Assembly: GCA_945907765.1 (NCBI GenBank) | Contig: CAMDTO010000011.1 | Coordinates: forward strand, 1-37,028 | Source: Thermoflexus hugenholtzii JAD2 | GTDB lineage: Bacteria; Chloroflexota; UBA11872; UBA12225 | Direction: 5' to 3' | DNA: 37,028 nt | In this document: positions 17,933 to 26,899 of the stretch, in pieces | How the letters are laid out: each line of letters starts with the position of its first letter | Numbering within the stretch: the first letter of the stretch is position 1 | Program-made: the position numbers and the translations under genes | The notes under the pieces: generated by a model | Database searches by the model: none | Told to the model about the DNA's origin: nothing | What the model saw: only the letters and a program-made list of their open reading frames with translations

Positions 17933-19558
17933 ATGGGAACTGAACTGGGCGGGCGTCGACGGCGTACCCGGAGCAATGCGCCGGGGGCCGCGGTTGGGCT
18001 GTCAGACGACCATGCAGGGTCGCCGATGGAACCGGTCGGTGAGCGGGACCTCGGGAATCGTCCCGCGATCGCGGTTCAGGAGAGGCGCCCCGGCTCCTCG
18101 TCGATGTACCGTGCCGTCGCCCGGGCGGTCGGCGCTCCCGTGTCGTTGACGACGTTCCAGCGCATCGCCCTCACGCCCGCGTTCCTGATCGTGGTTGACA
18201 CCATCGCCATTGGTGCCGGTTTCCTGGGCGCCTATGTGTTGCGGTTCGTTCTGCAGTTGCCGGTCGCGGAGGAGGTGCATAGCCTCCGCTCCTATGCCGG
18301 TTTCCTGTCACTCGCCATTCCCGTCATCCTCATTGCCCTTGCGGCATACGGCCTGTACCAGAGCCGGCAACTCGTGAATGCCGTCGACCAGGTGTTCCGT
18401 CTGTTCACCGCCGTACTCGTGGGCCTGGTCGTCACGGTCGCCATTGCATCGTTCGTGATCCGCGGATGGCCGGACTATTCGAGACTGTTGGTCGCCTACG
18501 TCTGGCTTGCGTGTTCGCTCCTTTCCTTCCTCGGCCGGCTCATGTGGATCCGCTGGAGAGGTTGGTTGGCGTCCCGAGGGTCAGGAGTCCGCACCACCCT
18601 GATCGTCGGGGCCGGTTCCGCCGGTGTCCGGGTTGCACAGCACTTCACGCGGTCGTCACACCTCGGATACCGCGTTGCCGGCTTCATCGATGGCACGCTT
18701 CCGGTTGGTGCGACCCCTGCAGGGACGCTCATTCCGGTTGTCGGCAGGCTTGAGATGATCGACGACATCCTGATCGCGATCCAGCCTCAGGAACTGATCC
18801 TCGCCGATCCGACCCTCTCGAACCTGGAGTTGATGAAACTGGTCAGCCGGTGCGAAGGGCAGCCCGTCGGGATCCGTGTCTATCCGGACTTGTTCCAGAC
18901 CCTTGTCAACGACGCATCACTTGTGAACCTGCAGGGATTGCCGCTGGTTTCCTTGCGCGCGAGTGAACTTGAAGGATGGCAACGGACGGTCAAACGCATC
19001 TTTGATGTCCTGTTCGCGGGAACGGTCCTCATCCTGACCGCGCCGATGATGCTGGTCATTGCCTTGCTTGTCCGCCTTGGGTCCCCGGGTCCGGTCTTCT
19101 TTGCCCAGGAACGCCTCGGGCAGGACGGAAAGAGATTTCACGCCATCAAGTTCCGGTCGATGGTCCAGGACGCCGAGAAGCGCAGCGGCCAGTTCTGGAC
19201 CGTGCCCAATGACCCGCGTCGCACACGTGTCGGCACGTTCCTGCGTCGCCATTCCCTGGACGAATGGCCCCAGTTCATCAATGTCCTTGTTGGGGACATG
19301 AGCGTTGTCGGCCCAAGGCCCGAGAGACCGATGTTCGTGGCCCAGTTCAGCGAAAGTGTCCCGGACTACCTCCGGCGCTTGCGTGAACGCGCTGGCCTTA
19401 CCGGTTGGGCCCAAGTCAACGGCTTGCGGGGTGATGTTCCCATCGAGGAGCGCACGAAGTATGACCTGTATTACGTGGATAACTGGTCACTTTGGCTGGA
19501 CATCAAGATCATCATGCGAACGGCGATACTCCTGATCCGTGACCGCAGTGCGTACTGA
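17933..19558 (+). CDS. Undecaprenyl-phosphate sugar phosphotransferase (WcaJ/WbaP-like polyprenyl glycosylphosphotransferase)
   Basis: N-terminal membrane helices, TTLIVGAGSAGVRVAQH CoA-binding-like domain, then KRIFDVLFAGTVLILTAPMM, GSPGPVFFAQERLGQDGKRFHAIKFRSM, RRHSLDEWPQFINVLVGDMSVVGPRPERP. Start chosen at ATG 17933; uncertain. Confidence 0.94.
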   Translation: MGTELGGRRRRTRSNAPGAAVGLSDDHAGSPMEPVGERDLGNRPAIAVQERRPGSSSMYRAVARAVGAPVSLTTFQRIALTPAFLIVVDTIAIGAGFLGAYVLRFVLQLPVAEEVHSLRSYAGFLSLAIPVILIALAAYGLYQSRQLVNAVDQVFRLFTAVLVGLVVTVAIASFVIRGWPDYSRLLVAYVWLACSLLSFLGRLMWIRWRGWLASRGSGVRTTLIVGAGSAGVRVAQHFTRSSHLGYRVAGFIDGTLPVGATPAGTLIPVVGRLEMIDDILIAIQPQELILADPTLSNLELMKLVSRCEGQPVGIRVYPDLFQTLVNDASLVNLQGLPLVSLRASELEGWQRTVKRIFDVLFAGTVLILTAPMMLVIALLVRLGSPGPVFFAQERLGQDGKRFHAIKFRSMVQDAEKRSGQFWTVPNDPRRTRVGTFLRRHSLDEWPQFINVLVGDMSVVGPRPERPMFVAQFSESVPDYLRRLRERAGLTGWAQVNGLRGDVPIEERTKYDLYYVDNWSLWLDIKIIMRTAILLIRDRSAY

Positions 19559-19636
19559 CGGATCCACCCCGGAGCCGGGTCCGCATTTCGCACCGCGTCA
19601 CCGGATTTACTGCCCCGTTTGCTATGCTGGGTGCTG

Positions 19637-19663
19637 TTAGCAGTCTCGTTCGGTGACTGCTAA
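19637..19663. promoter_or_regulatory. CIRCE element (HrcA operator), variant
   Basis: TTAGCAGTC-N9-GACTGCTAA, a perfect 9-bp inverted repeat. Consensus is TTAGCACTC-N9-GAGTGCTAA; it differs at one mirrored position. Lies 39 bp upstream of the hrcA ORF. TATGCT (19623-19628) is a possible -10. Confidence 0.93.
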
Positions 19664-19701
19664 CGCGATGGTCGTCACCGGTCCTGCGTTGACGTTGACG
19701 G

Positions 19702-20850
19702 TTGGTGAGGGTGATTGTCGTGGAGGGACGGAACGCCGCGGACCATGTGTTGACTGAACGCCAGGCTCGGATCCTGAAGGCGGTCGTCGACCAGTATGTC
19801 CGCCATGCGTCGCCAGTTGCCTCGGAAACGCTCGTCCGCGAGCATGGCCTGGGAGTCAGTTCCGCAACGGTCCGCAATGAGCTGGCCGAACTCGAGGCGC
19901 GAGGCTACATCTGCCAGCCCCACACCTCCGCCGGACGCATTCCGTCCGAAACCGGCTACCGGTATTTCGTGCAGCGCCTGATGGCGGAACGTCAACTCTC
20001 TCTGTCCGAACGGGTCACGTTGCGCCACCAGTTCCACCAGGTCGCCCTCGTCCGCGAGGAATGGTTGCAACTGGCAGCCGTCACGCTTGCCCGCGGTGTC
20101 CAGGCCGCCGCAATCGTCACCGCCCCCCACATGCGACAGTCGCGCCTCAAGCACGTCGAGGCGGTCCAGATGCAGGAACATCTCGGACTGATCATCGTCG
20201 TCCTGCACGACGGCACCGTGAAACAGCAATTGGTCGCACTGCCCGACGGCGTCACGCAAGCGCGCCTCTCCGCCGCGACCAGTCGCCTCAATCCGGTCTT
20301 CTCCGGGCGGACCCGTGTCGAGTTCAGCTTCAAGGTGTCCGAACTCCCCGAAGACCAGCCCCTCAGCACGGATGAGTCCTTCGTGTTCAGTCATGTGTCA
20401 AACATTGTCAAGGAAATCGACACCCGAGAGACACCTGTGTATCACTCGGGACTTGTCGAATTGCTTGACCAACCCGAATTTGCGCGGAGCGACCGTGCGC
20501 GGGCGATCGTCGAGCTTCTCGAACGACCCCAGACCTTGCGTGATGTCCTGATGCCAGGATCGGACTCGGACCTTCCCGCCGCCCTCGTGGACAGCAATCC
20601 GGTGCATGTCGTCATCGGAAGCGAGAACCGGTGGGACTGGATGCGCGAATGCGCTGTCGTGACGAGCCAGTACGGTCTCTTCGGCGAACTGACCGGGTTC
20701 ATCGGCGTTCTCGGTCCCGTACGTTTTCCCTACGGCGTAGCCGTCCCGGCTGTCCGGTACATTGCGCGCCTCATGACCGAGGTCCTCGTGAACGACTGGC
20801 CCTCGGGATCGTCGACCAGACCATCAGAGGAGATTGATCGTGTCAGCTGA
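19702..20850 (+). CDS. hrcA: Heat-inducible transcription repressor HrcA
   Basis: LTERQARILKAVVDQYVRHASPVASETLVREHGLGVSSATVRNELAELEARGYICQPHTSAGRIPSETGYRYFV is the HrcA winged-helix signature. Start could be TTG 19702 or a nearby GTG. Confidence 0.97.
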   Translation: MVRVIVVEGRNAADHVLTERQARILKAVVDQYVRHASPVASETLVREHGLGVSSATVRNELAELEARGYICQPHTSAGRIPSETGYRYFVQRLMAERQLSLSERVTLRHQFHQVALVREEWLQLAAVTLARGVQAAAIVTAPHMRQSRLKHVEAVQMQEHLGLIIVVLHDGTVKQQLVALPDGVTQARLSAATSRLNPVFSGRTRVEFSFKVSELPEDQPLSTDESFVFSHVSNIVKEIDTRETPVYHSGLVELLDQPEFARSDRARAIVELLERPQTLRDVLMPGSDSDLPAALVDSNPVHVVIGSENRWDWMRECAVVTSQYGLFGELTGFIGVLGPVRFPYGVAVPAVRYIARLMTEVLVNDWPSGSSTRPSEEIDRVS

Positions 20851-21460
20851 TTCGCAGAACACCGAGGCCGGCATGCCGTCCGGGACACGCGCCGAAGTCC
20901 GTGAACTCGAGCGGCAGCTTGACGAGGCCCGTGCCCAGGTCAAGGCTGCCGAGGAACGTGCCCAGGAGAACCTGGACCGTTGGCAGCGTGCCCAGGCGGA
21001 TCTGGTCAACTACCGGCGCCGGACGCAATTCGACCGTGAACAGGAGCTCAAGTTCGCCGGGCTTCCCCTCATCACGGAAATGCTCCGCATCTTTGACGGC
21101 TTCGACCGCGCGTGGAAGTCCCTGCCGGTGGCCCTCCGGAACCTCTCGTGGATCGAGGGCATCTGGATGCTTGACCAGCAGTCCCAGGAGATCATCCGCC
21201 GGACAGGATTGACCAGGATTGACCAGGCTGACCTACCGTTCGATCCCCGGATCCACGATGCCATCGCGACCGAACCCGGTGAAGGCGATCCGTACGTGCT
21301 TGAGGTCTTTCAGGCCGGGTACGAATTGCACGACCGTGTTGTGCGGCCGGCGCTCGTGAAGGCTGGGCCTCGTCAAGTTTCCGGGACGTCCGCTGAAGGT
21401 GCAGATGGGTCAGACCCGGTCCACCAGCACGACCACACGCACGACGAGACCGGCCGGTAA
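20840..21460 (+). CDS. grpE: Nucleotide exchange factor GrpE
   Basis: Coiled-coil N-terminus, RWQRAQADLVNYRRRTQFDREQELKFA, PFDPRIHDAIATEP, VLEVFQAGYELHDRVVRPALVKAG. GTG start with AGAGGAGA upstream; overlaps the hrcA stop. Confidence 0.95.
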   Translation: MSADSQNTEAGMPSGTRAEVRELERQLDEARAQVKAAEERAQENLDRWQRAQADLVNYRRRTQFDREQELKFAGLPLITEMLRIFDGFDRAWKSLPVALRNLSWIEGIWMLDQQSQEIIRRTGLTRIDQADLPFDPRIHDAIATEPGEGDPYVLEVFQAGYELHDRVVRPALVKAGPRQVSGTSAEGADGSDPVHQHDHTHDETGR

Positions 21461-21469
21461 GCGGGATAC

Positions 21470-23350
21470 ATGAGCAAGACCATTGGCATAGACCTCGGTA
21501 CCACCAACTCGTGCGTAGCGGTCCTCGAAGCCGGTCATCCGGTCATCATTCCGAATGCCGAGGGTTTCCGTACCACGCCGTCGGTGGTGGGTTTCACGCG
21601 ACAGAACGAACGCCTCGTTGGCGCGATGGCCAAGCGCCAAGCGGTCACGAACGCCGAGAACACCGTCGCATCCGTCAAACGGTTCATGGGCCGTCGGTTT
21701 GACACCCCTGACGTCGCCCGCGACGCCGTGAGAGTCCCGTACGCGGTCAATGCGTCCGAAAATGGCGATGTCCAGATCGTGGCGGCTGGTCGGGAGTTCG
21801 CTCCTCCGGAAATCTCCGCCATCATCCTTCAGAAGCTCAAGGCAGATGCCGAGGCGTACCTGGGCGAACCGGTTTCCGGGGCGGTCATTACCGTCCCCGC
21901 CTATTTCTCTGATGCACAAAGGCAGGCGACGAAGGATGCAGGTCGCATCGCTGGTCTCGAGGTCTTGCGCATCATCAATGAACCGACCGCATCGGCGCTT
22001 GCCTACGGGTTCGACAAGCGCCATGAGGGACGCATTGCCGTCTACGACCTCGGTGGCGGGACCTTCGACGTCTCCATCCTTGATATCGGTGAGGGCGTGT
22101 TCGAGGTCCGGTCCACCAACGGTGATACCCACCTCGGCGGTGACGACCTCGATGCACGGATCGTCGACTGGCTAGCCGGTGGGTTTGCGGCAAGCAACAC
22201 CATCGACCTCCGTCAGGACCGGATGGCCCTCCAGAGGCTCAAGGAAGCGGCCGAAAAGGCGAAGATCGAACTCTCGGGAGTGCTCGAGACCGAGATCAAC
22301 CTTCCGTTCATCACCGCCGATCTCTCCGGTCCCAAGCACCTGAGTGTCGTCCTTACCCGATCCAAGCTTGACCAATTGACCCAGGATCTTCTCGAGCGGA
22401 CCGTTGAGCCATGCCGGCGCGCGATGGCAGATGCCCGCCTCACCGCAGCCGACATCGACGAAGTGATCCTCGTGGGCGGTCAGACCCGCATGCCCGCTGT
22501 CGTGGAACTTGTCACGCGTATCTTCGGGCGTGAACCAACCAAGGGCGTCAACCCGGACGAGGTGGTCGCAGCCGGGGCGGCCATACAGGCCGGCGTCCTG
22601 GGTGGTGAGGTGACCGACCTGCTCCTCCTTGATGTCACGCCGCTTTCCCTCGGCGTGCGCACCCTCGGCGGCATCTTCACGCGCTTGATCGATCGCAATA
22701 CGACCATTCCGACCGCACGGACCCAGACCTTCTCGACGGCGGTCGATGGGCAGCGTCGTGTCGAGATCCAGGTCTTTCAAGGGGAACGGGAACTCGTCGA
22801 AGGCAATACCCTGCTTGGCAGGTTTGACCTCGACGGCATTCCTTCATCTGGCCGGGGCGTTCCCCAGATTGATGTGACCTTTGACATTGACGCAAACGGC
22901 CTCCTCCATGTTTCTGCACGGGAGCGGACCACTGGTGTTGAGCAGCAGGTGACCGTATCCGGAGCCAGTCGGCTCAACGAACAGGACGTCGAGCGAATGG
23001 TTGCGGAGGCACAGAAGGCCGCGACCGGCGACTTCCAGAAGCGGTCTCTGATCGAGGCACGAAACCTCGCCGATTCCCTTGTCTACCAGGCGGACCGGTT
23101 CCTCTTCCGCGCCGCCGACGGGCTTCCGGAAGAGTTCCGCGACCAAGTATCAGCGCAGGTTGACCGGGTGCGGACCGCCCTCGCGGGTGACGACGCCGTC
23201 GCCCTCCGTCAGGTGACGAGTGTCCTGCGCGATACCCTTCGTGACCTGAATCCCGGGGTGTCCGGGGCGCCGTTGCAGCAGGCTTCAGATCATCCCGATC
23301 AGGCCGACCCTCCCGGGCATGACCCGGACGTCTCGGTAACCGGAGAATAG
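21470..23350 (+). CDS. dnaK: Molecular chaperone DnaK (Hsp70)
   Basis: [115 protein letters not shown]. Confidence 0.98.
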   Translation: MSKTIGIDLGTTNSCVAVLEAGHPVIIPNAEGFRTTPSVVGFTRQNERLVGAMAKRQAVTNAENTVASVKRFMGRRFDTPDVARDAVRVPYAVNASENGDVQIVAAGREFAPPEISAIILQKLKADAEAYLGEPVSGAVITVPAYFSDAQRQATKDAGRIAGLEVLRIINEPTASALAYGFDKRHEGRIAVYDLGGGTFDVSILDIGEGVFEVRSTNGDTHLGGDDLDARIVDWLAGGFAASNTIDLRQDRMALQRLKEAAEKAKIELSGVLETEINLPFITADLSGPKHLSVVLTRSKLDQLTQDLLERTVEPCRRAMADARLTAADIDEVILVGGQTRMPAVVELVTRIFGREPTKGVNPDEVVAAGAAIQAGVLGGEVTDLLLLDVTPLSLGVRTLGGIFTRLIDRNTTIPTARTQTFSTAVDGQRRVEIQVFQGERELVEGNTLLGRFDLDGIPSSGRGVPQIDVTFDIDANGLLHVSARERTTGVEQQVTVSGASRLNEQDVERMVAEAQKAATGDFQKRSLIEARNLADSLVYQADRFLFRAADGLPEEFRDQVSAQVDRVRTALAGDDAVALRQVTSVLRDTLRDLNPGVSGAPLQQASDHPDQADPPGHDPDVSVTGE

Positions 23351-23354
23351 CCCC

Positions 23355-24584
23355 ATGTCCAGCAAGCGTGACTACTACGAGGTGCTTGGCGTCGCCCGCA
23401 CCGCGACCGACGACGAATTGAAGAAGGCCTATCGGGCGCTTGCGCGCAAGCTTCACCCGGATGTCAACAAGGAGCCCGGCGCCGAGACCCAGTTCAAGGA
23501 CCTGTCCGAGGCGTACGAAGTCCTGTCGAATGCCCAGAAGCGTCAGATCTATGACCGCCATGGACACCAAGGCCTGCGTGCGGGTGGCGGAGGCGGTGGC
23601 CCCGCCGGTGCCGAAGGATTCCCGTTTGGCGACATTGGCGACATCCTCGAGTCGTTCTTCGGCGGTGGTGTCCAGGGCGGGCGTCCCGGTGCCACGCGTG
23701 GGTCCGATCTCCGGACGCAACTCGAACTCACCTTCGAGGAAGCCGTCTTCGGTTGCGAGAAGGAGTTGGAAATACCCCGCTGGGAGAATTGCCTGATCTG
23801 TGATGGTTCTGGGGCAGAACCGGGCAAGCCGCCAACCCGGTGTACCTCGTGCAATGGGTCGGGTGAAGTCCGGCGTGTCCAGCAAAGCCTGTTCGGGCAG
23901 TTCGTCAACGTCACGCCGTGTGACCGGTGCCGGGGCGCTGGCCAGGTCGTCACCCACCGTTGTGTCGAGTGCAATGGTCGTGGAAGCGTCCGCAAGACGC
24001 GACGCCTGACCGTTACCGTTCCCGCCGGTGTCGATAACGAGATGGAAATCCGCCTCAACGGGCAGGGCGAAGGCGGTGAGCGTGGCGGGCCGAGCGGGAA
24101 CCTCTACGTCCGCCTCGGGGTGAAGGCACACCCGCGTCTCAAGCGCGATGGTGCCGACGTCATCTGTGAATTGTCCCTCAACGTGGCCCAGGCTGCTCTT
24201 GGTGCCGAAGTGATGATCCCCACGCTTGCCGGTGACGAATCGTTCCGCGTTCCTGCCGGGACCCAGCACGGTCATGAGTTTCGCCTGCGGGACCGGGGCG
24301 CGCCTCGCCTGCAACGCAGTGGCCGTGGGCAGTTGCGCGTCGTGACCAAGGTTGAGGTGCCGACCGCGTTGACCGAGAAGCAGCGCGCGCTCTTCTCTTC
24401 CCTTGCGGAGTCGTTCGCGCCGCCCCCCGTTGCCGGCCCGCCTCCTTCTCCTGAACCCGGAACTGCCGGCGAGACATCCGCGCAGTCGCCGGATTCTGCC
24501 GAGGGTCGCACGGGCAAGTCCCGCAAAGGCAAGGGCATCATCGACAAGATGAAGGATGCGTTGGGCATCGACGGCGATGAGTGA
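23355..24584 (+). CDS. dnaJ: Chaperone protein DnaJ
   Basis: J domain with HPD ([12 protein letters not shown]), Gly-rich region, four CxxCxGxG repeats ([32 protein letters not shown]). Confidence 0.98.
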   Translation: MSSKRDYYEVLGVARTATDDELKKAYRALARKLHPDVNKEPGAETQFKDLSEAYEVLSNAQKRQIYDRHGHQGLRAGGGGGGPAGAEGFPFGDIGDILESFFGGGVQGGRPGATRGSDLRTQLELTFEEAVFGCEKELEIPRWENCLICDGSGAEPGKPPTRCTSCNGSGEVRRVQQSLFGQFVNVTPCDRCRGAGQVVTHRCVECNGRGSVRKTRRLTVTVPAGVDNEMEIRLNGQGEGGERGGPSGNLYVRLGVKAHPRLKRDGADVICELSLNVAQAALGAEVMIPTLAGDESFRVPAGTQHGHEFRLRDRGAPRLQRSGRGQLRVVTKVEVPTALTEKQRALFSSLAESFAPPPVAGPPPSPEPGTAGETSAQSPDSAEGRTGKSRKGKGIIDKMKDALGIDGDE

Positions 24585-25578
24585 CCCGGTGGTACCGAAC
24601 CCTGCCGCATCCTTGCAGCGCCCCCGTGCCCGATGGTTGGAGGCAAGTATCCGCGCAACTGCCGAGGCTGCCGAAGCAATCTGCGCGCTGTTCGAACAGG
24701 CTGGTCAGGGTGGGGTGGTCATTGAACCGGAGATCGTTCCCGGCCGGGATGCCGATGAGGGCACGGCGGACCCGAATGGGTTCACGCTGCTCAAGACCTA
24801 TCTTGCTGACGATCCCGGCATCAAGGCACGACGCGAGATCCTCGAGTCGCGCATCAGCCTCCTGCGTGCGTTCGACCTCGCGCCAATGGGCGAACTCGAG
24901 TGGCGGTGGCTTGACGAGGACGACTGGGCAAACGCCTGGAAGAGCCACTACGCAATCCAGAGGCTCGGACGGTCATGGGTTATCAAGCCCGAATGGCAGG
25001 AGTTCACTCCTGAACCGGGCGACATCGTGCTGGAACTCGATCCCGGCATGGCCTTCGGTACCGGTCTCCATCCGACAACCCAGACCGTTCTCATCTGCCT
25101 TGAGGAATTGGTCGGGAACGGCAGTCTTGCCGGGCTGGATATCCTGGATCTGGGCACGGGGTCAGGCATCCTTGCGGTCGGCGCAGCCCGTCTTGGGGCA
25201 ACGTCGATCCTTGCCCTCGATGTTGATCGCATCGCGGTCACCGCCGCTGCCCACAACGCGCGCCTTAATGGCGTGTCCGCATCGATCACCGTCGAGCATG
25301 GCACCATCGGCGAACCGTTGCCCGGACTCGATCCGGTACCCGGTCTGCTACCGGTCGAGGCATACGACGGTGTGATGGCAAACATCGTGGCAAGGGTGAT
25401 TGGTGAACGCGCATCCGCAATCGCCCAGGCGGTCCGTCATGGTGGGTGGTTGATTACCAGCGGGATCATCGTGGATCGCGAAAATGAGGCGACCGACGCC
25501 CTCGTGGCTTCTGGACTGCAACTGGTTGCTCGACACCTGCGGGGCGATTGGGTGACGCAGGTCTGGCATCGTCCCTAG
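24577..25578 (+). CDS. prmA: Ribosomal protein L11 methyltransferase
   Basis: [41 protein letters not shown]; position directly after dnaJ. ATG at 24577 overlaps the dnaJ end. Confidence 0.94.
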   Translation: MSDPVVPNPAASLQRPRARWLEASIRATAEAAEAICALFEQAGQGGVVIEPEIVPGRDADEGTADPNGFTLLKTYLADDPGIKARREILESRISLLRAFDLAPMGELEWRWLDEDDWANAWKSHYAIQRLGRSWVIKPEWQEFTPEPGDIVLELDPGMAFGTGLHPTTQTVLICLEELVGNGSLAGLDILDLGTGSGILAVGAARLGATSILALDVDRIAVTAAAHNARLNGVSASITVEHGTIGEPLPGLDPVPGLLPVEAYDGVMANIVARVIGERASAIAQAVRHGGWLITSGIIVDRENEATDALVASGLQLVARHLRGDWVTQVWHRP

Positions 25579-25605
25579 ACGACCGAGAGCCGCTTTCGAT
25601 CAGGA

Positions 25606-26346
25606 GTGCCGTTGGGACGTCCGCACCGCTTCCATGTCGACCTGCCTCTGACCCCGGGTGCGGGTTCGGTCGTAACGCTCGCCTCCCCAATCGCACACCA
25701 GGTCGCCCGCGTCCTGCGAATGCGGTCAGGCGACGTCATTCACCTGTTCGACGGCAAGGGTGGTGAGTGGCGCGCGTTCATCCAGATTGGTGGAGGGAAT
25801 GCCGCCACGGCGACCCTCGACACTTTCCTCGCTGACCCCACCCCCGTCGGTTCGGTCGTCCTCTGCCTGGGTCTTCTCAAGGGTGAGAAGTTTGACTGGG
25901 TCATCCAGAAGTCGACGGAACTAGGCATCGCGCACATCGTTCCCATGGTCACCGAGCGGTCGCTTCCCGGTTCCGGGCGTCCGGACCGGTGGCACCGGAT
26001 AGCCGTCGAGGCGTCGGAACAGTCCGGCCGGACCACGATCCCGGAAATCACGCCCCCGATGCCACTGCGCGATGCCTTGAACTTCCAGCCGAACCAGTCA
26101 GACCCGGCGCGCAGGCTTATCTGCTGGGAGGATGAGCGGACAGTCCCGTTTCTGGCACCGGTTCGGTTGGCGCGTGGGACCGGGACCCCGGTTTTCCTCT
26201 ACGTCGGCCCTGAAGGTGGGTTTTCCGCGTCCGAGGTTGACCTCGCGGTAGGATCCGGCGCGCAAGCCGTTTCGCTGGGATCGCTCATCCTTCGCAGCGA
26301 AACCGCCGCCATCGCCGCCGTCACCCTTGCCATGCACGCGATCTGA
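25606..26346 (+). CDS. rsmE: 16S rRNA (uracil1498-N3)-methyltransferase RsmE
   Basis: HQVARVLRMRSGDVIHLFDGKGGEW, KGEKFDWVIQKSTELGIAHIVPMVTERS, EASEQSGRTTIPEI, YVGPEGGFSASEVDLA, LGSLILRSETAAIAA. Start GTG 25606 or TTG 25612, the latter better placed from CAGGAG. Confidence 0.95.
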   Translation: MPLGRPHRFHVDLPLTPGAGSVVTLASPIAHQVARVLRMRSGDVIHLFDGKGGEWRAFIQIGGGNAATATLDTFLADPTPVGSVVLCLGLLKGEKFDWVIQKSTELGIAHIVPMVTERSLPGSGRPDRWHRIAVEASEQSGRTTIPEITPPMPLRDALNFQPNQSDPARRLICWEDERTVPFLAPVRLARGTGTPVFLYVGPEGGFSASEVDLAVGSGAQAVSLGSLILRSETAAIAAVTLAMHAI

Positions 26347-26390
26347 CGTAGCCTGCCCGGACTTCGGGCCAAACCCACGGAGGAGTGCCG

Positions 26391-26741
26391 ATGACCGCAC
26401 TGACCTGCATATTCTGCAAGATTGCCCTCGGTGATATTCCCGCGCGCACTCTGTACCGCGACGATGAGGTCCTGGCATTCCACGATGTATCGCCACAGGC
26501 ACCCGTCCATATCCTGGTGATCCCGGTTCGCCACATCTCCGGTCTATCGGCACTCGGTCCAGACGACACGGGACTGGCGGGCCGGCTTGTGCAGGTTGCG
26601 AACCAGGTTGCGCGGGAGGCAGGCATCACCCCCAACGGGTTCCGTCTGGTGGTAAACGATGGCGCCGATGGTGGCCAGAGCGTTCCGCACCTGCACCTTC
26701 ACGTCCTTGGCGGACGCCAACTCGGTTGGCCTCCGGGATGA
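26391..26741 (+). CDS. HIT family protein (HinT-like)
   Basis: CIFCKIALGDIPARTLYRDDEVLAFHDVSPQAPVHILVIP ... QSVPHLHLHVLGGRQLGWPPG (HxHxH triad). SD GGAGG upstream of the ATG. Confidence 0.96.
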   Translation: MTALTCIFCKIALGDIPARTLYRDDEVLAFHDVSPQAPVHILVIPVRHISGLSALGPDDTGLAGRLVQVANQVAREAGITPNGFRLVVNDGADGGQSVPHLHLHVLGGRQLGWPPG

Positions 26742-26899
26742 TCCACGGGTCGTCCCGGAACCCTGATCCGTCGAAGTCCCCGTGGGTGTGGAACAATCCA
26801 CCGGAGAGATGGTCCTGCCGGGTTGCCGCGCAGGTCACCAAACCCCGAAACAGGTGCGCCGGTCGCGCATCGTGACACTTCGCGAGCGAGACAGCGGCG

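Noticed and set aside
26395-26410. Hairpin GCCCG-GACTT-CGGGC near 26355-26369 as an rsmE terminator
   Set aside because: Only a 5-bp stem and no U-tract; not enough support to call a terminator.
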